Of a DNA stretch of 64,000 bases, positions 33,183 through 42,281 are shown in pieces (the stretch's first letter is position 1; every line of letters starts with the position of its first letter). The notes under the pieces are model-generated. The model had not been told where the DNA came from and did no database searches. It saw only the letters and a program-made list of their open reading frames with translations. Origin of the DNA: Hydrogenophaga sp040372165. Its GTDB lineage: Bacteria; Pseudomonadota; Gammaproteobacteria; Burkholderiales; Burkholderiaceae_C. The stretch covers positions 1,116,001 to 1,180,000 of the forward strand of contig NZ_BAABWG010000001.1 in the NCBI RefSeq assembly GCF_040372165.1, given 5' to 3'. A program made the position numbers and the translations under genes.

Positions 33183-33213
33183 AATCGGTTCATCAGGGTT
33201 AGTCTCTAGCGCG

Positions 33214-35028
33214 CTATCGCTTTTGCGGAGGCAAGTCAGTACACGACCCGTGCGCCACCTCCGCCGCCATGCCGATGCTCTCGCCCAGCGTGGGGTGTGG
33301 GTGGATGGTCTTGCCGACGTCGACGGCGTCTGCGCCCATCTCGATGGCCAATGCAATCTCGCCAATCATGTCACCCGCATGGGTACCCACAATGCCGCCG
33401 CCAAGAATCTTGCCGTGGCCATGAGCTTCGGGCGAGTCGTCGAACAACAGCTTGGTGAAGCCCTCATCGCGGCCGTTGGCAATCGCACGTCCCGAAGCCG
33501 CCCAGGGGAACAAGCCCTTCTTGACCTTGATGCCCTGAGCCTTGGCCTGCTCCTCTGTCAGGCCCACCCACGCCACTTCCGGATCGGTGTAGGCCACGCT
33601 CGGAATCACTCGGGCATTGAAGGCGCTCGAGGCCAAGGCCTTGTCGCCCTTGAGTTCACCGGCGATCACTTCCGCCGCCACGTGCGCCTCGTGCACCGCC
33701 TTGTGCGCCAGCATGGGTTGGCCCACGATGTCGCCGATGGCGAAGATGTGCGGCACATTGGTGCGCATCTGGATGTCGACATCGATGAAGCCGCGGTCGG
33801 TTACTGAAACCCCGGCCTTGTCGGCCGCGATCTTCTTGCCATTGGGCGAGCGACCCACAGCTTGCAGGACGAGGTCGTAAACGCCTTCGCTCTTGGTGCC
33901 ATCAAGCCCTTCGAACTGGACTTTGATGCCTTCAGGCGTAGCCTCGGCACCCACGGTCTTGGTCTTGAGCATGATGTTGTCGAAGCGGCCCTTGTTCATC
34001 TTCTCCCAGACCTTGACGAGATCTCGGTCAGCGCCTTGCATCAGACCGTCCATCATCTCAACCACATCCAGGCGGGCGCCCAGTGTGCTGTAGACCGTGC
34101 CCATCTCCAGGCCGATGATGCCGCCGCCGACGATCAGCATTTTCTTGGGCACTGCCTGCAATCCCAGTGCGCCAGTAGAGTCCACCACGCGCGGGTCTTC
34201 TGGCAGGAATGGCAGGCGCACCGCTTGTGAGCCAGCCGCAATGATGCAGTGCTTGAACTCGACAGTTTGCTTCTGCCCTGTCTTGTCCTGGGCAGCGCCT
34301 TCCGTCATTTCGACTTCAAGATGATGGCTGCCGACGAAGGCACCGTAGCCGCGCACCACCGTGACCTTGCGCATCTTGGCCATGCCGGCCAGGCCGCCGG
34401 TGAGCTTGCCGATGACTTTTTCCTTGTGCGTGCGCAGCTTGTCAATGTCCAGCTTGGGAGCGCCGAAGTCCACGCCCAGATCAGACAGGTGGCTCACTTC
34501 ATCCATGACGGCCGCTACGTGGAGCAATGCCTTGGAAGGGATACACCCGACGTTCAGGCAAACGCCGCCCAGCGTGGCGTAGCGCTCGACGATGACGACC
34601 TTAAGGCCCAGGTCAGCCGCACGGAAAGCCGCCGAGTAACCACCGGGGCCGCCGCCGAGCACGAGCACGTCGCAGGACACATCGGCACCACCTGCGTAGG
34701 ACGCTGCCTGCGGGGCGGGCGCAGAGGCTGGCGCAACTGCAGGCGCTGCTGGAGCGGCCGCCGGGGCTGGCGCTGCCGCAGCACCCTCTTCCTGCGCATC
34801 AAGCATCAGCAAAACCGACCCTTCACTGACCTTGTCGCCGAGCTTCACCTTGAGCGATTTGATCACGCCGCCATGTGAGGATGGAATCTCCATCGACGCC
34901 TTGTCAGACTCGACAGTGATCAGCGACTGCTCAGGCGCGATGGTGTCGCCCTCTGCCACCAACACCTCGATCACAGCCACTTCGCTGAAGTCACCAATGT
35001 CGGGAACCTTGATTTCAATCTGTGCCAT
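33214..35028 (-). CDS. lpdA: Dihydrolipoyl dehydrogenase (E3) with N-terminal lipoyl domain, pyruvate dehydrogenase complex
   Basis: This 604-residue E3 has an N-terminal lipoyl domain (1-80, Lys43 in ESDKASMEIP), an Ala/Pro hinge (about 81-110), and a complete flavoprotein: GGGPGGYSAAF at 125-135, the redox disulfide GGVCLNVGCIPSK (Cys157 and Cys162), a NAD domain (GGGIIGLEMGTVYSTLG), and the C-terminal His-Glu element IHPHPTLGES. Lipoyl-bearing E3 is known in betaproteobacteria and Neisseria. It follows aceF by 12 bp and completes aceE-aceF-lpdA. The odh-linked E3 at 16576-18003 lacks the extra domain. Confidence 0.95.
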   Translation of the reverse strand: MAQIEIKVPDIGDFSEVAVIEVLVAEGDTIAPEQSLITVESDKASMEIPSSHGGVIKSLKVKLGDKVSEGSVLLMLDAQEEGAAAAPAPAAAPAAPAVAPASAPAPQAASYAGGADVSCDVLVLGGGPGGYSAAFRAADLGLKVVIVERYATLGGVCLNVGCIPSKALLHVAAVMDEVSHLSDLGVDFGAPKLDIDKLRTHKEKVIGKLTGGLAGMAKMRKVTVVRGYGAFVGSHHLEVEMTEGAAQDKTGQKQTVEFKHCIIAAGSQAVRLPFLPEDPRVVDSTGALGLQAVPKKMLIVGGGIIGLEMGTVYSTLGARLDVVEMMDGLMQGADRDLVKVWEKMNKGRFDNIMLKTKTVGAEATPEGIKVQFEGLDGTKSEGVYDLVLQAVGRSPNGKKIAADKAGVSVTDRGFIDVDIQMRTNVPHIFAIGDIVGQPMLAHKAVHEAHVAAEVIAGELKGDKALASSAFNARVIPSVAYTDPEVAWVGLTEEQAKAQGIKVKKGLFPWAASGRAIANGRDEGFTKLLFDDSPEAHGHGKILGGGIVGTHAGDMIGEIALAIEMGADAVDVGKTIHPHPTLGESIGMAAEVAHGSCTDLPPQKR

Positions 35029-35040
35029 GTCTTGCCCCTC

Positions 35041-36720
35041 TTACAGCATCACCCGACGGAAGTCGGCAAGGATCTGGCCCAGATAGGCATTGAAGCGCGC
35101 TGCAGCAGCCCCGTCGATCACGCGGTGGTCCCATGTCAATGACAAAGGCAGCATCAGGCGTGGCTTGAACTCCTTGCCGTCCCACACGGGTTCCATCTGA
35201 CTGCGGCAAACGCCCAGAATGGCCACCTCTGGCGCGTTGATGATGGGCGTGAAGTAGCGTCCACCAATGCCGCCCAGGCTGGAAATGGTGAAGGTAGCAC
35301 CGCTCATGTCGGCCGGGCCGAGTTTGCCGTCACGGGCCTTGGCAGCGAGTTCGCTCATCTCCTTGCTGATCTCGAAAACACCTTTTTCATCGGCATTCTT
35401 GATCACGGGCACCACCAGACCGTTGGGCGTGTCGGCAGCAAAACCGATGTGCCAGTAGTTCTTGTAAATCAGTGCTGAACTGTCGTTCTCGACGTCGAGC
35501 GAGCTGTTGAACTCGGGGAATTTCTTGAGCGCAGCCACGCAGGCCTTGATCAGGAAAGCGAGCATGGTGACCTTGATGCCCTTCTTCTCGTTTTCCTTGT
35601 TCAGCTGAACGCGCAAGGCCTCCAGGTCCGTGATGTCGGCGTCGTCATGGTTGGTGACGGCCGGAATCATCACGGCATTGCGCAGCAGGTTGGCGCCGGA
35701 GATCTTCTTGATGCGTGAAAGCTCTTTTCGCTCCACCGGACCGAACTTGGCGAAGTCGACCTTTGGCCAGGGGATCAGACCCAAAGCGGCTCCATTGGCA
35801 CCACCGGCTCCTGAGCTGGATGCACTTTGCTGCGCCTTTGTGCTTTGTTGGCCGGCCATCACCGCACGGGTGAAGTTCTCAATGTCCTCGCGCGTGATGC
35901 GATCTTTGGCGCCAGACCCTTTCACTTCAGCCAGCGGCACACCCAGTTCGCGAGCGAACTTGCGCACCGAAGGGGAAGCGTGCGGCAGCCCTGTCATTTG
36001 GGCCGTGGCAGGTTGGTGTGCAGCGGCTAGCTGAGCGTTGGACACCGCAGCAGCAGGTGCAGGCGCTGCGGCTGCCGACGGGGCAGACGCTGGAGCGGCG
36101 GCAGCGGGTGCAGGTGAAGTTGTAGAGCCGGCAGCGCCAGACAGAACTGCCACGAGGTCACCCATATTGACCTTGTCACCCACCTTCACAGCCAGGCGCA
36201 CCACCGTGCCCGCAGCGGACGACGGAATCTCCATCGAAGCCTTGTCGGACTCCACGGTGATCAGCGACTGTTCTTCCTGCACTTCGTCGCCGGGTTGGAC
36301 CAGCACTTCAATGACGGCCACGTCGGCGAAATCGCCAATGTCGGGGACTTTCACCTCAACCTCTCCGTCAGCCTGGGCAGGAGCGGCTGCGGGCATCGCC
36401 GCCGGGGAGGCAGCGGCGGGTGCAGGTGCAGGTGCGGGAGTCGTGGCTGCTGGCGCAGGTGCAGGCGCTTCAGCGGCAGACTCCGCTGAGTCCAGCATGA
36501 GCAGCACAGAGCCTTCGCTCACCGTATCGCCCAGCTTGACTTTCAGTTCCTTGACCACGCCAGCATGTGAGCATGGGATTTCCATGGAAGCCTTGTCAGA
36601 CTCCACCGTCACCAGCGATTGCTCTGCCTTGACGGTATCGCCTGGCTGGACCAGGACTTCGATCACCGCCACATCGGAGAAATCGCCGATGTCCGGTACC
36701 TTGATTTCAATCGTTGCCAT
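35041..36720 (-). CDS. aceF: Dihydrolipoyllysine acetyltransferase (E2 of pyruvate dehydrogenase)
   Basis: AceF forms the core of the pyruvate dehydrogenase complex and transfers acetyl groups to CoA. The 559-residue protein has two lipoyl domains (1-78 with Lys43; about 118-195 with Lys160), each with an ESDKASMEIP site. They are separated and followed by Ala/Pro-rich hinges. A peripheral-subunit-binding domain follows (ASPSVRKFARELGVPLAEVK), then the catalytic domain with LTWDHRVIDG. It lies 18 bp after aceE. Its lipoyl domains closely resemble that of the downstream E3. Confidence 0.96.
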   Translation of the reverse strand: MATIEIKVPDIGDFSDVAVIEVLVQPGDTVKAEQSLVTVESDKASMEIPCSHAGVVKELKVKLGDTVSEGSVLLMLDSAESAAEAPAPAPAATTPAPAPAPAAASPAAMPAAAPAQADGEVEVKVPDIGDFADVAVIEVLVQPGDEVQEEQSLITVESDKASMEIPSSAAGTVVRLAVKVGDKVNMGDLVAVLSGAAGSTTSPAPAAAAPASAPSAAAAPAPAAAVSNAQLAAAHQPATAQMTGLPHASPSVRKFARELGVPLAEVKGSGAKDRITREDIENFTRAVMAGQQSTKAQQSASSSGAGGANGAALGLIPWPKVDFAKFGPVERKELSRIKKISGANLLRNAVMIPAVTNHDDADITDLEALRVQLNKENEKKGIKVTMLAFLIKACVAALKKFPEFNSSLDVENDSSALIYKNYWHIGFAADTPNGLVVPVIKNADEKGVFEISKEMSELAAKARDGKLGPADMSGATFTISSLGGIGGRYFTPIINAPEVAILGVCRSQMEPVWDGKEFKPRLMLPLSLTWDHRVIDGAAAARFNAYLGQILADFRRVML

Positions 36721-36738
36721 GTTCTTGTCTCCGGGCCA

Positions 36739-39432
36739 TCAGGCATTGAGCGGGTTGACTTTATCGACGTTGAGGCCGTACTTCCGGATAGCTTCCGTCA
36801 CCTTGGCCACCGGGATCGAGCCCTCGTCTGCCAGCGAACGCAGCGCCGAGACCACGATGTAGTAGCGGTTGATCTCGAAGTGCTCGCGCAGCTTGCTGCG
36901 GAAATCACTGCGACCGAACCCGTCGGTGCCCAGCACCTTGTAGCTGCGGCCCTTGGGCATGAAGGGGCGAATCTGTTCCGCGTAGTTCTTGATGTAATCG
37001 GTCGATGCCACCACAGGACCCGCGTGCTTTTCGAGCTGTTGCGCGACAAACGGCACCTTCTGCTCAGCTTCTGGGTGCAACAGGTTCCAGCGCTCCACAT
37101 CCTGACCATCGCGTGCCAGCTGGTTGAAGCTGGGGCAGCTCCACACATTGGCAGCAACACCCCAGTCCTTCTCCAGCAGCTTCTGCGCTTCCATGGACTC
37201 GCGCAAGATGGAGCCAGAGCCCAGCAATTGCACGCGCGGCGTGAGCTTCGGGCCCTCGCTGCAGAGATACATGCCTTTGATGATCTGCTCTTCGGTGCCC
37301 TCCTTGAGGCCAGGCATCGCGTAGTTCTCGTTGAGCAGCGTCAGGTAGAAGAACACGTTGTCCTGCTGCTCCACCATGCGCTTGAGACCATGGTGCAGGA
37401 TGACGCCCACTTCGTGTGCGAAGGTCGGGTCGTAGCTGATGCAGTTGGGAATCGTGCCCGCCAGGATATGGCTGTGGCCGTCTTCGTGTTGCAAGCCCTC
37501 ACCGTTGAGCGTGGTCCGCCCCGAGGTGCCCCCCAGCAGGAAGCCACGAGCCTGCATGTCGCCAGCCGCCCATGCCAGGTCGCCAATGCGCTGGAAGCCG
37601 AACATGGAGTAGTACACATAGAACGGCACCATGACGCGGTTGGACGTGCTGTAGGACGTGGCCGCAGCAATCCAGCTGCTCATGCCGCCTGCTTCGTTGA
37701 TGCCCTCCTGCAGAATCTGGCCAGCCTTGTCTTCCTTGTAGTACATGACCTGGTCCTTGTCGACCGGGGTGTACTGCTGACCCGCAGGGTTGTAGATGCC
37801 GATCTGGCGGAACAGGCCTTCCATACCGAAAGTACGGGCTTCGTCCACCAGAATGGGCACCACGCGCGGTCCAACGCTCTTGTCGCGAAGCAGCTGCGTC
37901 AGGAATCGCACATAGGCCTGTGTCGTGGATATCTCGCGGCCTTCGGCAGTGGGCTCCAGCACCGCCTTGAACGTGTCCAGCGAAGGAATGGCCAACGCCT
38001 CGTCAGCCTTGACGCGCCGCTTGGGCAGATAGCCACCCAGCGCCTGACGGCGTTCGTGCAAATAGCGCATCTCAGGCGTGTCTTCTGCCGGCTTGTAAAA
38101 CGGAATCTTGGGCAACTCGCTGTCCGGAATCGGCAGGTTGAAGCGGTCGCGGAAGGCCTTGATGTCCTCGTCCGTGAGCTTCTTGGTCTGGTGAACCGTG
38201 TTCTTTCCCTCACCGGCCTTGCCCATACCGAAGCCTTTGACCGTCTTGATCAGCATCACCGTCGGCTGGCCCTTGTGGTTCACAGCGCGGTGGTAGGCTG
38301 CATAGACTTTCTGGGGGTCGTGGCCACCGCGGCGCAGGCTCCAGATGTCTTCGTCGCTGAGCTTGGACACCAGCTCCAGAGCCTTGGGGTCGCGCCCGAA
38401 GAAATGCTTGCGGACGTAAGCACCGTCATTGGCCTTGAAAGCCTGATAGTCGCCGTCAAGCGTTTCCATCATGATCTTGCGCAGCGCTCCGTCCTTGTCG
38501 CGCGCCAGCAGCGGATCCCAGTTGGACCCCCATAGCAGCTTGATCACGTTCCAGCCAGAGCCGCGAAACTCGCCTTCGAGCTCCTGGACAATCTTGCCGT
38601 TGCCGCGCACCGGGCCGTCAAGGCGCTGGAGGTTGCAGTTGACGACAAAGATCAGGTTATCCAGGTTCTCGCGGGCTGCCAGGCTGATGGCACCCAGGGA
38701 TTCCACCTCGTCCATTTCGCCGTCGCCACAGAAGCACCAGACCTTGCGATTGCTGGTGTCGGCAATGCCACGTGCGTGCAGGTACTTCAGGAAGCGTGCC
38801 TGGTAGATGGCCATCAGCGGGCCCAGGCCCATGGACACCGTCGGGAATTGCCAGAACTCGGGCATCAGCTTGGGGTGTGGATAGCTCGACAAGCCCTTGC
38901 CGTCCACTTCCTGTCGGAAGTTGAGCAGTTGCTCCTCTGTCAGGCGCCCCTCCAGGAATGCCCGCGCATACACGCCGGGCGCCACATGCCCCTGGATGTA
39001 GAGGCAGTCGCCACCATGGTTTTCGCTCTCAGCGTGCCAGAAGTGGTTGAAGCCAGCCCCAAACAGGTGGGCCAACGAGGCAAAAGAGCCAATGTGGCCA
39101 CCCAGATCACCACCGTCTTCCGGATGGTGGCGGTTGGCCTTGACCACCATGGCCATCGCGTTCCAGCGCATGTAGGCACGCAGACGCTCTTCAATCTCGA
39201 TGTTGCCCGGACAGCGCTCTTCTTCATCCGGCTCAATCGTGTTCACGTACCCCGTCGTGGCGGAAAACGGCAAATCAATGCTGTGCTGGCGTGCCTCTTC
39301 AAGCAACTGCTCGAGCAAGGCATGCGCCCTCTCCGGGCCTTCTCGTTCAATGACGGCAGTCAGTGCGTCCAGCCATTCGCGGGTTTCCTGCGGGTCCATG
39401 TCATCGCGTTCCACGGGGGTGAGAGTGGACAT
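36739..39432 (-). CDS. aceE: Pyruvate dehydrogenase E1 component (homodimeric)
   Basis: AceE decarboxylates pyruvate with thiamine diphosphate and acetylates the lipoyl groups of AceF. The 897-residue protein matches the homodimeric E1p family: RWNAMAMVVKANR, GGHIGSFASLAHLFGAGFNH, and the thiamine-diphosphate motif CFCGDGEMDEVESLGAISLA with NLIFVVNCNLQRLDGPVRGN. AGGAG eight bases before ATG fixes the start. It leads the aceE-aceF-lpdA operon. The upstream region contains a candidate promoter and an inverted repeat, and a divergent histidine kinase gene. Confidence 0.97.
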   Translation of the reverse strand: MSTLTPVERDDMDPQETREWLDALTAVIEREGPERAHALLEQLLEEARQHSIDLPFSATTGYVNTIEPDEEERCPGNIEIEERLRAYMRWNAMAMVVKANRHHPEDGGDLGGHIGSFASLAHLFGAGFNHFWHAESENHGGDCLYIQGHVAPGVYARAFLEGRLTEEQLLNFRQEVDGKGLSSYPHPKLMPEFWQFPTVSMGLGPLMAIYQARFLKYLHARGIADTSNRKVWCFCGDGEMDEVESLGAISLAARENLDNLIFVVNCNLQRLDGPVRGNGKIVQELEGEFRGSGWNVIKLLWGSNWDPLLARDKDGALRKIMMETLDGDYQAFKANDGAYVRKHFFGRDPKALELVSKLSDEDIWSLRRGGHDPQKVYAAYHRAVNHKGQPTVMLIKTVKGFGMGKAGEGKNTVHQTKKLTDEDIKAFRDRFNLPIPDSELPKIPFYKPAEDTPEMRYLHERRQALGGYLPKRRVKADEALAIPSLDTFKAVLEPTAEGREISTTQAYVRFLTQLLRDKSVGPRVVPILVDEARTFGMEGLFRQIGIYNPAGQQYTPVDKDQVMYYKEDKAGQILQEGINEAGGMSSWIAAATSYSTSNRVMVPFYVYYSMFGFQRIGDLAWAAGDMQARGFLLGGTSGRTTLNGEGLQHEDGHSHILAGTIPNCISYDPTFAHEVGVILHHGLKRMVEQQDNVFFYLTLLNENYAMPGLKEGTEEQIIKGMYLCSEGPKLTPRVQLLGSGSILRESMEAQKLLEKDWGVAANVWSCPSFNQLARDGQDVERWNLLHPEAEQKVPFVAQQLEKHAGPVVASTDYIKNYAEQIRPFMPKGRSYKVLGTDGFGRSDFRSKLREHFEINRYYIVVSALRSLADEGSIPVAKVTEAIRKYGLNVDKVNPLNA

Positions 39433-39485
39433 GTTTGTCTCCTGTTTGAGCGTACAAAGCGGGCTTTTGGCCCGTGCATGTTCGC

Positions 39486-39514
39486 ATTCTCACACAAAAA
39501 AATGTTGATTTCAA
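39486..39514 (-). promoter_or_regulatory. Candidate aceE promoter
   Basis: On the minus strand TTGAAA (39514-39509) and GAGAAT (39491-39486) are spaced by 17 bp, predicting a start near 39479 and a leader of about 47 nt that includes a small CGGGC/GCCCG stem. The -35 element overlaps the inverted repeat listed next. The 290-bp divergent gap holds no other feature I can support. Confidence 0.45.
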
Positions 39515-39538
39515 TATGTGCACTTGTTTTTCATATTG
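39512..39538. promoter_or_regulatory. CAATATG-N13-CATATTG inverted repeat upstream of aceE
   Basis: A perfect 7-bp inverted repeat with centres 20 bp apart (two helical turns) overlaps the putative -35 of aceE. It is a plausible operator or activator site for a pyruvate dehydrogenase regulator, perhaps the FixJ-like protein encoded divergently or a GntR-type protein not in this window. Confidence 0.45.
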
Positions 39539-39722
39539 TGGTTCTCGAAAAAAATGGCACCAGGCCGCATCCCGGATTGGCGACAGGCTGGCTGCCCATA
39601 CTGAACTTGCTGAGTGAGCCATGAAGTCCGCATCGGCGGCACCAGTGCCTGTGTACGCATGCCTTGGATGACAAGCAGATTCCCAGGCAGCTGGGCCATG
39701 TTCACGTAGACTTGGCAGCGAA

Positions 39723-42281
39723 ATGGACAAGCCCACCACGCCCACCGCCCCTTCCGCTCCACGCGCCTCCACCCCTCCCTGGTGGAAGCGCTGGTGGCGC
39801 GCCCTGCCTCCGAGCCGGCAGGACCGTGTCGCCACACTGGCTCCTGTGCTGGCCGTCTTGCTTTTCCTCACGGTCATCGGACTGGCCATGACCTACCTGC
39901 ACCTGGAGGAGCAGGACAGGGAGCAAGAAGCCGTCACACAGGACGTGGAATACGCCCAACAGCGCTTGCGCCTACGCCTGCTCGAGCGGCAGGAGCAATT
40001 GATGCGGCTGGCCCGAGACCTGAGCAGCAAAGAAATCGAACTGGCAGATTTCGTCTTCCAGGCCGAATCACTCATCAACCAGTACCCTGAGTTGCAGGCC
40101 GTCACATGGGTCGACAACAAGCGGACGGTGGTCGCCAGCTACGCGTCCCCCAGCGCACCCATCCGCATGATGCGGGCCGCTGGCGCCACCCTGAGTGCCG
40201 AAGACACAGACGGATCCTTTGATCTGGCGCGCGACTTGCGACAGCCGATCTATTCGAGGCCGCTCGGTGATGAGCCTCACCAGACCGTGCTGCTGCTCCA
40301 GGTCCCCCTGAGCGATCAGGGCAAGTTCACCGGCACCATCATGGGTGAGTACTCCATCGACGGACTGCTGCGCTTTGGCGTGCCGCCTGAAGTGATGGCG
40401 AAATATGCTGTAGCCCTCATGGATGACGAAGGGCGAGTCCTGGCGGGCAACCTTCAGACACCATCGACCGTGCAGAATCTGATGCCGTGGTCGAAGAGCC
40501 CGCAGGAACACCAGGCCCTGGTATCACCGGTTGGCAACGGCCTGGTGATCAAGGCACAGGCCTACCGGACCTCGCAAGACATGGTGGGCAACGGTCTGGT
40601 CTGGCTCATTGGCGCCTTGAGTGCACTGACCGTATGGATGCTGCTGGGAACCTGGCGCCACACTCGACGAAGGGTTCAGGCGCAACAGGCGCTGATCACG
40701 GAAACCAACTTCCGCCGCGCAATGGAAAACTCCATGCTCACCGGCATGCGGGCCCTGGACATGAACGGGTGCATTACCTACGTGAACCCGGCATTCTGTT
40801 CCATGACAGGCTGGACAGAGGACGAACTGGTGGGCTGCACCGCCCCCTTCCCATACTGGCCAGAAGAAGACCACGAGATGCTGATGTCCCGCCTGCAGGA
40901 CGAAATCCAGGGGCGATCCATGCCCGGCGGCTTTGAGGTTCGGGTCAGGCGGAGAAACGGCAGCATTTTCGATGCACGCATGTACGTCTCCCCGCTGATC
41001 GATCCGGATGGCATTCAGTCTGGCTGGATGACATCCATGACAGACATCACCGAGCCCAAGCGGATTCGCGAAGAGCTCACTGCGTCCTACGATCGCTTCA
41101 CAACCGTTCTGGAGAGTCTGGATGCGGCGGTCTCGGTGGCGCCACTGGGCAGCGATGAGCTGCTGTTTGCCAACAAGATGTATCGCCTGTGGTTCGGCAC
41201 CAAGGGCGGCGGACATCGTCGCCTGATCGACACGGCTGGAAACCTCCCCAGCACAACACATGACCACGACGATACGGTCGACGTGTTTGCCGGCATGCCC
41301 ACCGAGTCACTGACCGATGCAGGCGCGGAGAACGCCGAGATATTTGTAGAAGATCTGGACCGGTGGCTCGAAGTGCGCAGCCGCTACCTGACCTGGGTGG
41401 ATGGCCGGCTGGCACAGATGATCATCGCCACCGACATCACACCCCGTCGCAAGGCAGAAGAACAGGCCGCCCGACAGGCCGAGCGTGCACAGGCGGCCAG
41501 CCGCCTGATCACCATGGGCGAAATGGCGTCGAGCGTAGCCCATGAGCTCAACCAGCCACTGACCGCCATCAACAACTACTGCACGGGCATGATCTCGCGC
41601 CTGACCGAGAAGCGCATCACGGAGGACGAGTTGATCGGGGCACTGGGCAAGACGGCCAAGCAGGCCCATCGGGCGGGTCAGATCATCCAGCGCATCCGTG
41701 CCTTCGTCAAACGCAGTGAGCCCAATCCATCGCCTTCAGATGTCCCACAGATGGTCAGCAACGCCATCGAGCTGGCCGACATCGAGCTGCGCCGTCAACA
41801 CGTACGGATGAGCTCCTACGTCGCTGCCAGGCTGCCCAAGTTGATGGTCGACCCGATTCTCATTGAACAGGTCCTCATCAACTTGCTCAAGAACGCCGGC
41901 GAAGCCATCAACCAGGCAGCCCGCCCGCCAGGAGAGAGATGGGTGGAGCTGCGCGTGGCGCCACGACAGGTTGAAGGGCAGGAAGTCATTGATTTTGCCG
42001 TGCGGGATTCCGGCAAAGGTGTCCCCGACGAAATGATCGGACGCATCTATGAGGCCTTCTACAGCACCAAGAGTGAGGGCATGGGTATCGGCCTCAAACT
42101 GTGCCGGAGCATCGTCGAATCGCACCAGGGAAGGATGCTTGTCGAGAACATCTACAATGGAGAGGAAGTTACAGGGTGCTGCTTCAGCTTCTGGATACCG
42201 GTTCACTCCAAATTGCGGCCGGGTGACAGACTTGAGGACGGCACGGATACCTCTGATTCCGATAGAGAGAGAGCATCATGA
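39723..42281 (+). CDS. Membrane PAS sensor histidine kinase (FixL/DctB-like)
   Basis: This 852-residue kinase has a Pro-rich cytoplasmic start, a first membrane helix (about 37-58), an extracytoplasmic sensor of about 225 residues, a second helix (about 288-309), a PAS domain (about 325-450, NGCITYVNPAFCSMTGWTED), a second PAS-like domain (about 453-575), a HisKA domain with the phosphorylated His607 in AHELNQPLTAINNY, and an ATPase domain (NLLKNAGEAINQ, DSGKGVPDEM, GMGIGLKLC). It overlaps the response regulator gene by 4 bp. Divergent from aceE. The ligand is unknown; no haem-binding PAS signature is obvious to me. Confidence 0.93.
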   Translation: MDKPTTPTAPSAPRASTPPWWKRWWRALPPSRQDRVATLAPVLAVLLFLTVIGLAMTYLHLEEQDREQEAVTQDVEYAQQRLRLRLLERQEQLMRLARDLSSKEIELADFVFQAESLINQYPELQAVTWVDNKRTVVASYASPSAPIRMMRAAGATLSAEDTDGSFDLARDLRQPIYSRPLGDEPHQTVLLLQVPLSDQGKFTGTIMGEYSIDGLLRFGVPPEVMAKYAVALMDDEGRVLAGNLQTPSTVQNLMPWSKSPQEHQALVSPVGNGLVIKAQAYRTSQDMVGNGLVWLIGALSALTVWMLLGTWRHTRRRVQAQQALITETNFRRAMENSMLTGMRALDMNGCITYVNPAFCSMTGWTEDELVGCTAPFPYWPEEDHEMLMSRLQDEIQGRSMPGGFEVRVRRRNGSIFDARMYVSPLIDPDGIQSGWMTSMTDITEPKRIREELTASYDRFTTVLESLDAAVSVAPLGSDELLFANKMYRLWFGTKGGGHRRLIDTAGNLPSTTHDHDDTVDVFAGMPTESLTDAGAENAEIFVEDLDRWLEVRSRYLTWVDGRLAQMIIATDITPRRKAEEQAARQAERAQAASRLITMGEMASSVAHELNQPLTAINNYCTGMISRLTEKRITEDELIGALGKTAKQAHRAGQIIQRIRAFVKRSEPNPSPSDVPQMVSNAIELADIELRRQHVRMSSYVAARLPKLMVDPILIEQVLINLLKNAGEAINQAARPPGERWVELRVAPRQVEGQEVIDFAVRDSGKGVPDEMIGRIYEAFYSTKSEGMGIGLKLCRSIVESHQGRMLVENIYNGEEVTGCCFSFWIPVHSKLRPGDRLEDGTDTSDSDRERAS

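Noticed and set aside
36619..38535. 638-codon plus-strand frame opposite aceE and aceF
   Set aside because: Antisense shadow of two certain genes, with the same biased composition and no domain.
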